Source: DASPFV01 sp035620975
GTDB lineage: Bacteria > Acidobacteriota > Vicinamibacteria > Vicinamibacterales > 2-12-FULL-66-21
Assembly (NCBI GenBank): GCA_035620975.1
Contig: DASPFV010000002.1
Span: 1-32,581 of the forward strand
DNA length: 32,581 bases
Reading direction: 5' to 3'
Under the pieces are notes generated by a model. That model made no database searches and was not told the origin of the DNA. It saw nothing but the letters and a program-made list of their open reading frames with translations. The position numbers and the translations under genes are program-made. Positions 29,463 to 32,581 of the stretch are shown here, one piece after another (position 1 is the stretch's first letter; each line of letters begins with the position of its first letter).

Positions 29463-32195
29463 ATGAGACGCTTCGCGCATCTGCTGGCCGTCCTGCTGTT
29501 CGGTGCCGGGATGCTGTCGACGGTCGGCCTGGCGCAGACCCAGACCGGCACCGTCGAAGGCACCGTTGCCGATCCCCAGGGCGGCGTGCTGCCCGGCGTG
29601 ACGATCACGCTGACCGGGCCGCAGGGGTCGCAGACCACGGTGACCGACGCGGAAGGCCGCTTCCGCTTCGTGGGCGTGCAGCCGGCCACGTACACCGTGA
29701 AGACGGACATCCCGGGCTTCCTGCCGCAGGAGTCCGAGGTCACCGTCGGTATGGCCCGCACGTCGACCGTGGACTTCACGCTCCGGCTCGCCAACGTCGC
29801 TGAAACCGTGGAGGTCCGCGCGACCTCCTCGGCGGTCGACGTGAAGAGCACGGCCACGGAAACTAGCATCAGCAACGATCTGCTGACCGACATTCCGATC
29901 TACTCGTCGACCTCCACCGGCCTGCTGAACTATGCGCCCGGCATCAACAGCAGCTCGGCCTACGGCGCGCAGGGCTCTTACGGCAACGCGCTGCTGATGG
30001 ACGGTGTGGACACGCGCGACCCGGAAGGCGGATCGGCCTGGACGTTCTTCAACCAGAACCTGATTCAGGAGATCCAGATCGGCGGCCTCGGCGCGGCGGC
30101 CGAGTACGGCGGCTTCACCGGGGCAATCATCAACACGATCACCAAGTCGGGCACCAACGCGTACTCGGGCCTCTTCTCGATCCGCTACACCAACGACTCG
30201 CTGGCGAGCGACAACCTCGACGACGAGATTCTCACCGCCAACCCGACGTTGGGCCAGGCGGCCGTCCTGAACAAGCTGGCGGACTACACCGTGCAGATGG
30301 GCGGGCCGATCAAGCGCGACAAGGCCTTCTTCTTCGGCAGCGTGCAGCGGTATTACGCCGACTCGAACCCGTCGGGACCGGTCACGACCTCGACGGACGT
30401 CAGCCCGCGGCTGAACGCCAAGTTCACGATCCAGGCGTCGCCGACCGACACGTTGATTCTGGGAGTGCAGTACGACCAGTACAATCTCGACGGCCGGGTC
30501 GGCTACTGGCCGGCGTCGCAGGCGACCGACCGGCAGACGGTCGAAGAGGACGCGCCCGAGTGGGTCTGGAACGCGCAATACCGGAAGATCTTCGGTTCCA
30601 CCGGCCTCTTCGAGGCGAAGTTCACTGGCTACGACGGCTACTACTACCTCGATCCGGTCGATCCGTCGCCGTTCTCGTTCGACGGGGCAACCGGCGAGTA
30701 CAGCGGCGGTGGCGGCGGGCTCTATTACGCAGACCGCGGCCGCAACCAGCTCCAGGTGTCGTTCACGAAGTACGCCGAGAGGTTCGGCAGCCACTCCTTC
30801 AAGTTCGGAGCGGAGATCGAGCGCAGCGACGTGCGGTCGCAGTACCAGCCGTATGGGCCGGCGGGCTTCTACGACTACTTCTACGGCGGTGTGCCGTACT
30901 ACCGCGTGAGGTACGGCTACGACTTCCAGGGCAAGAACAAGCGGACGTCCATGTACGCGCAGGACCAGTGGTCCGTGGGCCGGTTCACGATGAACCTCGG
31001 CCTGCGGCTGGATCACATGCGGGGCCACAGCCCGGTGCTCGATGAGGACGTCTACACGCCGGCGGCGGCGTGGGGCCCCCGGCTCGGCGTCGCGTACGAC
31101 GTCACCGGCAGGAACACCTCCGTGCTGAAGGCGTTCTGGGGCCGCTACTACGAGGGCACCGCGACCGGGTTCTTCACGGCGGCGACGCCCGGCCTGCAGG
31201 ACTACACCTACCAGTACTACGACGCCGATGGAAATCTGACCGACGACGTCGAGGTGATCATTCCAGGTATCGTGTACGGGATACACGACGACATCAAGCA
31301 TCCGAGGACCGACGAGTTCAGTCTGGCCTACGAGATCCAGCTCACGAACACCCTGCGGTTGACGGCGAGCGGAATCTGGCGTGAGACGGGGAACTTCATC
31401 AACAACGTCATCGAGGGGGCCGCGTTCGAGCCCGTGCAGCTGACGAACGAGTACACCAACCAGACGTTCACCGGTTACCGCTGGGCGAACGCCGACGAAA
31501 GCAGCGAGAACTTCACGATACGGAACACGGAGGGCCATCAGTACATCGACACGAACGGCAACGTGATTGCCACGGCCGATCCGAATCGTGATTACAAGGG
31601 GCTCATGCTCGTCCTCAACAGCTCGTTCCGCAACCGGCTCGGGTACCAGGTGTCGTACGTCCTGTCGAAAGCGGAAGGCAACGTCGACAACAGCGGGTTC
31701 GGCGTGTGGCTCGGGGGCACGACGTGGAACTCGCCCAACACCGCCATCATCAACGCGCAGGGGGAGCTGACCAACTCGAGACGACACGAATTCAAGGCGT
31801 ATGTCTCGTATCAGGTGCCCCGGGTGGACGTGATGATCGGGGCCAACTACACCGGCCTGAGCGGCCGCCCGTACCAGCCGTTCGGGCAGTACAGCAACTC
31901 GCAGCTGAACCTGCCGTTCAGCTCGCGCCGGCAGATCTACCTCACCCCGCGGGGCAGCCTCCGGAACGACGCGTTCCATCAGCTGGACCTGCGGCTGGAG
32001 AAGGCCTTCCGGATACAGACCAACCGGTTCGGCGTCTACGCCGACATCACGAACCTGTTCAACGCGAACACGGTCACGACGCGCCAGACGCGGTATCCGA
32101 ATACCACGATCAGCGGCGAGACCGTGCTCTTCGACGCTCCGACCGTGGTCCAGGGCGCACGCCAGATCACGTTCGGCGGGCGCTGGATGTTCTAG
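29463..32195 (+). CDS. Oar-like TonB-dependent outer membrane receptor 2
   Basis: A 910-residue protein with a signal peptide (residues 4-24, ending GLAQ). A carboxypeptidase-regulatory-like domain follows (GTVEGTVADPQGGVLPGVTI, EGRFRFVGVQPATYTVKT). Then come a plug (TSISNDLLTDIPIYSS, ALLMDGVDTRDP, NTITKSGTNAYSG) and a barrel ending FGGRWMF, with a terminal Phe. GGAGGAG at 29451-29457 supports the ATG at 29463; the frame is open upstream but is not protein-like there. It is related to receptor 1 in architecture but clearly diverged and about 120 residues shorter. The ligand is unknown. Confidence 0.93.
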   Translation: MRRFAHLLAVLLFGAGMLSTVGLAQTQTGTVEGTVADPQGGVLPGVTITLTGPQGSQTTVTDAEGRFRFVGVQPATYTVKTDIPGFLPQESEVTVGMARTSTVDFTLRLANVAETVEVRATSSAVDVKSTATETSISNDLLTDIPIYSSTSTGLLNYAPGINSSSAYGAQGSYGNALLMDGVDTRDPEGGSAWTFFNQNLIQEIQIGGLGAAAEYGGFTGAIINTITKSGTNAYSGLFSIRYTNDSLASDNLDDEILTANPTLGQAAVLNKLADYTVQMGGPIKRDKAFFFGSVQRYYADSNPSGPVTTSTDVSPRLNAKFTIQASPTDTLILGVQYDQYNLDGRVGYWPASQATDRQTVEEDAPEWVWNAQYRKIFGSTGLFEAKFTGYDGYYYLDPVDPSPFSFDGATGEYSGGGGGLYYADRGRNQLQVSFTKYAERFGSHSFKFGAEIERSDVRSQYQPYGPAGFYDYFYGGVPYYRVRYGYDFQGKNKRTSMYAQDQWSVGRFTMNLGLRLDHMRGHSPVLDEDVYTPAAAWGPRLGVAYDVTGRNTSVLKAFWGRYYEGTATGFFTAATPGLQDYTYQYYDADGNLTDDVEVIIPGIVYGIHDDIKHPRTDEFSLAYEIQLTNTLRLTASGIWRETGNFINNVIEGAAFEPVQLTNEYTNQTFTGYRWANADESSENFTIRNTEGHQYIDTNGNVIATADPNRDYKGLMLVLNSSFRNRLGYQVSYVLSKAEGNVDNSGFGVWLGGTTWNSPNTAIINAQGELTNSRRHEFKAYVSYQVPRVDVMIGANYTGLSGRPYQPFGQYSNSQLNLPFSSRRQIYLTPRGSLRNDAFHQLDLRLEKAFRIQTNRFGVYADITNLFNANTVTTRQTRYPNTTISGETVLFDAPTVVQGARQITFGGRWMF

Positions 32196-32237
32196 CCGGG
32201 GACTGAATCGCTCGGCGGTCCCGCACTCACCGACCCG

Positions 32238-32434
32238 GCCTGGTTCCGGGTGCCTGGTTCAGGTGCCTGGTCCAGGTGCCTGGTCCAGGTGCCTGGTTCC
32301 GGGTTCCGGGTTCAGGGTTCGGTTCCTGGTTCAAGGTTCATGGTTCGCGGTCCTGAACCTTGAACCCTGAACCTTGAACCTTGAACCTTGAACCCGGAAC
32401 CGAACCTGGAACCCTGAACCCGGAACCAGGAACC
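32238..32434. repeat. 7-bp GGTTCMR / GAACCYK repeat array in mirrored orientation
   Basis: The left half is built of GGTTC and GGTGCCT units, the right half of GAACCTT and GAACCCK units. The orientation switches near 32345. It is the same family as the array inside the methyltransferase gene. Confidence 0.9.
32321..32373. terminator. Hairpin at the centre of the mirrored repeat
   Basis: GGTTCAAGGTTC (32328-32339) and GAACCTTGAACC (32355-32366) form a perfect 12-bp stem with a 15-base loop. After two mismatches another 5 bp (GGTTC with GAACC) extends it. It lies between the convergent TonB receptor 2 and TPR genes, so it is a likely bidirectional terminator. Confidence 0.55.
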
Positions 32435-32438
32435 GTTG

Positions 32439-32581
32439 TCAGCCACCGGTCCGTTTCAGCCTCGCCTCGAGCGCCTGGGCGAGCCGGACCTGCTCGGCCG
32501 CGTCCCGCGGCCGTCCCTGCCGGTTGTAGATGTCGGCGAGCACGTAATGTCCGAGCGGCGCCTGCTCTGACGTCGGCGCCA
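32439..32581 (-). CDS. C-terminus of a TPR-repeat protein (partial)
   Basis: The last 47 codons run off the right edge. The sequence APLGHYVLADIYNRQGRPRD followed by AAEQVRLAQALEARL has the spacing of one tetratricopeptide repeat and a capping helix, ending LKRTGG. Nothing can be said about upstream domains. It is convergent with TonB receptor 2. Confidence 0.65.
   Translation of the reverse strand, partial: APTSEQAPLGHYVLADIYNRQGRPRDAAEQVRLAQALEARLKRTGG

Noticed and set aside
29403..31979. Minus-strand open frame of about 860 codons
   Set aside because: It is antisense to TonB receptor 2, which has complete receptor architecture on the plus strand.

Overview
The window is GC-rich bacterial chromosome, most likely from an Acidobacteriota member close to Vicinamibacteria. 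The markers are a TIGR03436-type VWFA protein, two Oar-like TonB-dependent receptors with an N-terminal carboxypeptidase-regulatory domain, a TolB-propeller protein with an N-terminal DNA-binding-like domain, and short intergenic repeat families of the GAACCTT, CAATCGC and CACGGAAGAA types. No rRNA and no CRISPR array is present. Taxonomy is inferred from these families, not from a marker phylogeny.

Left part (1-8.9 kb) is accessory and scarred. A secreted protein made of DUF4177-like repeats (403-1452) is followed by a decayed island. The island holds a 5'-truncated serine recombinase, a small unknown ORF, an intact hicA-hicB toxin-antitoxin pair, a 3'-truncated second serine recombinase, and the tail of an unknown gene. 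A secreted alpha/beta hydrolase follows. Then come tRNA-Glu, with a 19-codon HsdM relic abutting its 3' end, a degenerate receiver protein, a small zinc-finger membrane protein, a carboxylesterase, an ABM-like protein and tRNA-Lys. Beside the 3' end of tRNA-Lys lies a frameshifted tyrosine-integrase relic, which has been appended to the C-terminus of a metzincin-like secreted protease. Both tRNAs therefore look like old integration sites.

Middle part (9-19 kb) is housekeeping. It holds the TolB-propeller protein, a zinc-ribbon protein, a DUF2911 protein, arginase, and a divergent DUF3553-like gene behind a promoter overlapped by an 18-bp palindrome. A tight minus-strand operon follows in the order response regulator, hemE (uroporphyrinogen decarboxylase), hemG (protoporphyrinogen oxidase), exported O-methyltransferase. 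It has two 4-base start/stop overlaps, and the N-terminus of the methyltransferase is translated from an intergenic-type 7-bp repeat. On the plus strand is a pair made of a PD-(D/E)XK-like protein with a histone-H1-like tail and a partner that seems to start at CTG.

Right part (19-32.6 kb) is envelope and cofactor related: the VWFA protein (apparently leaderless), TonB receptor 1, an orphan DNA methyltransferase, a small conserved cysteine/histidine protein, a repeat array, an S11 D-Ala-D-Ala peptidase, FdhE, a small membrane protein in operon with TonB receptor 2, and the C-terminus of a TPR protein cut by the window edge. Two convergent gene pairs end in repeat-derived hairpins that probably serve as bidirectional terminators.

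No obviously new multi-gene defence or biosynthetic system is visible. The strongest unusual signals are the integrase and HsdM relics at tRNAs, the repeat captured as protein sequence, the split recombinases around HicAB, and the PD-(D/E)XK / CTG-start pair.
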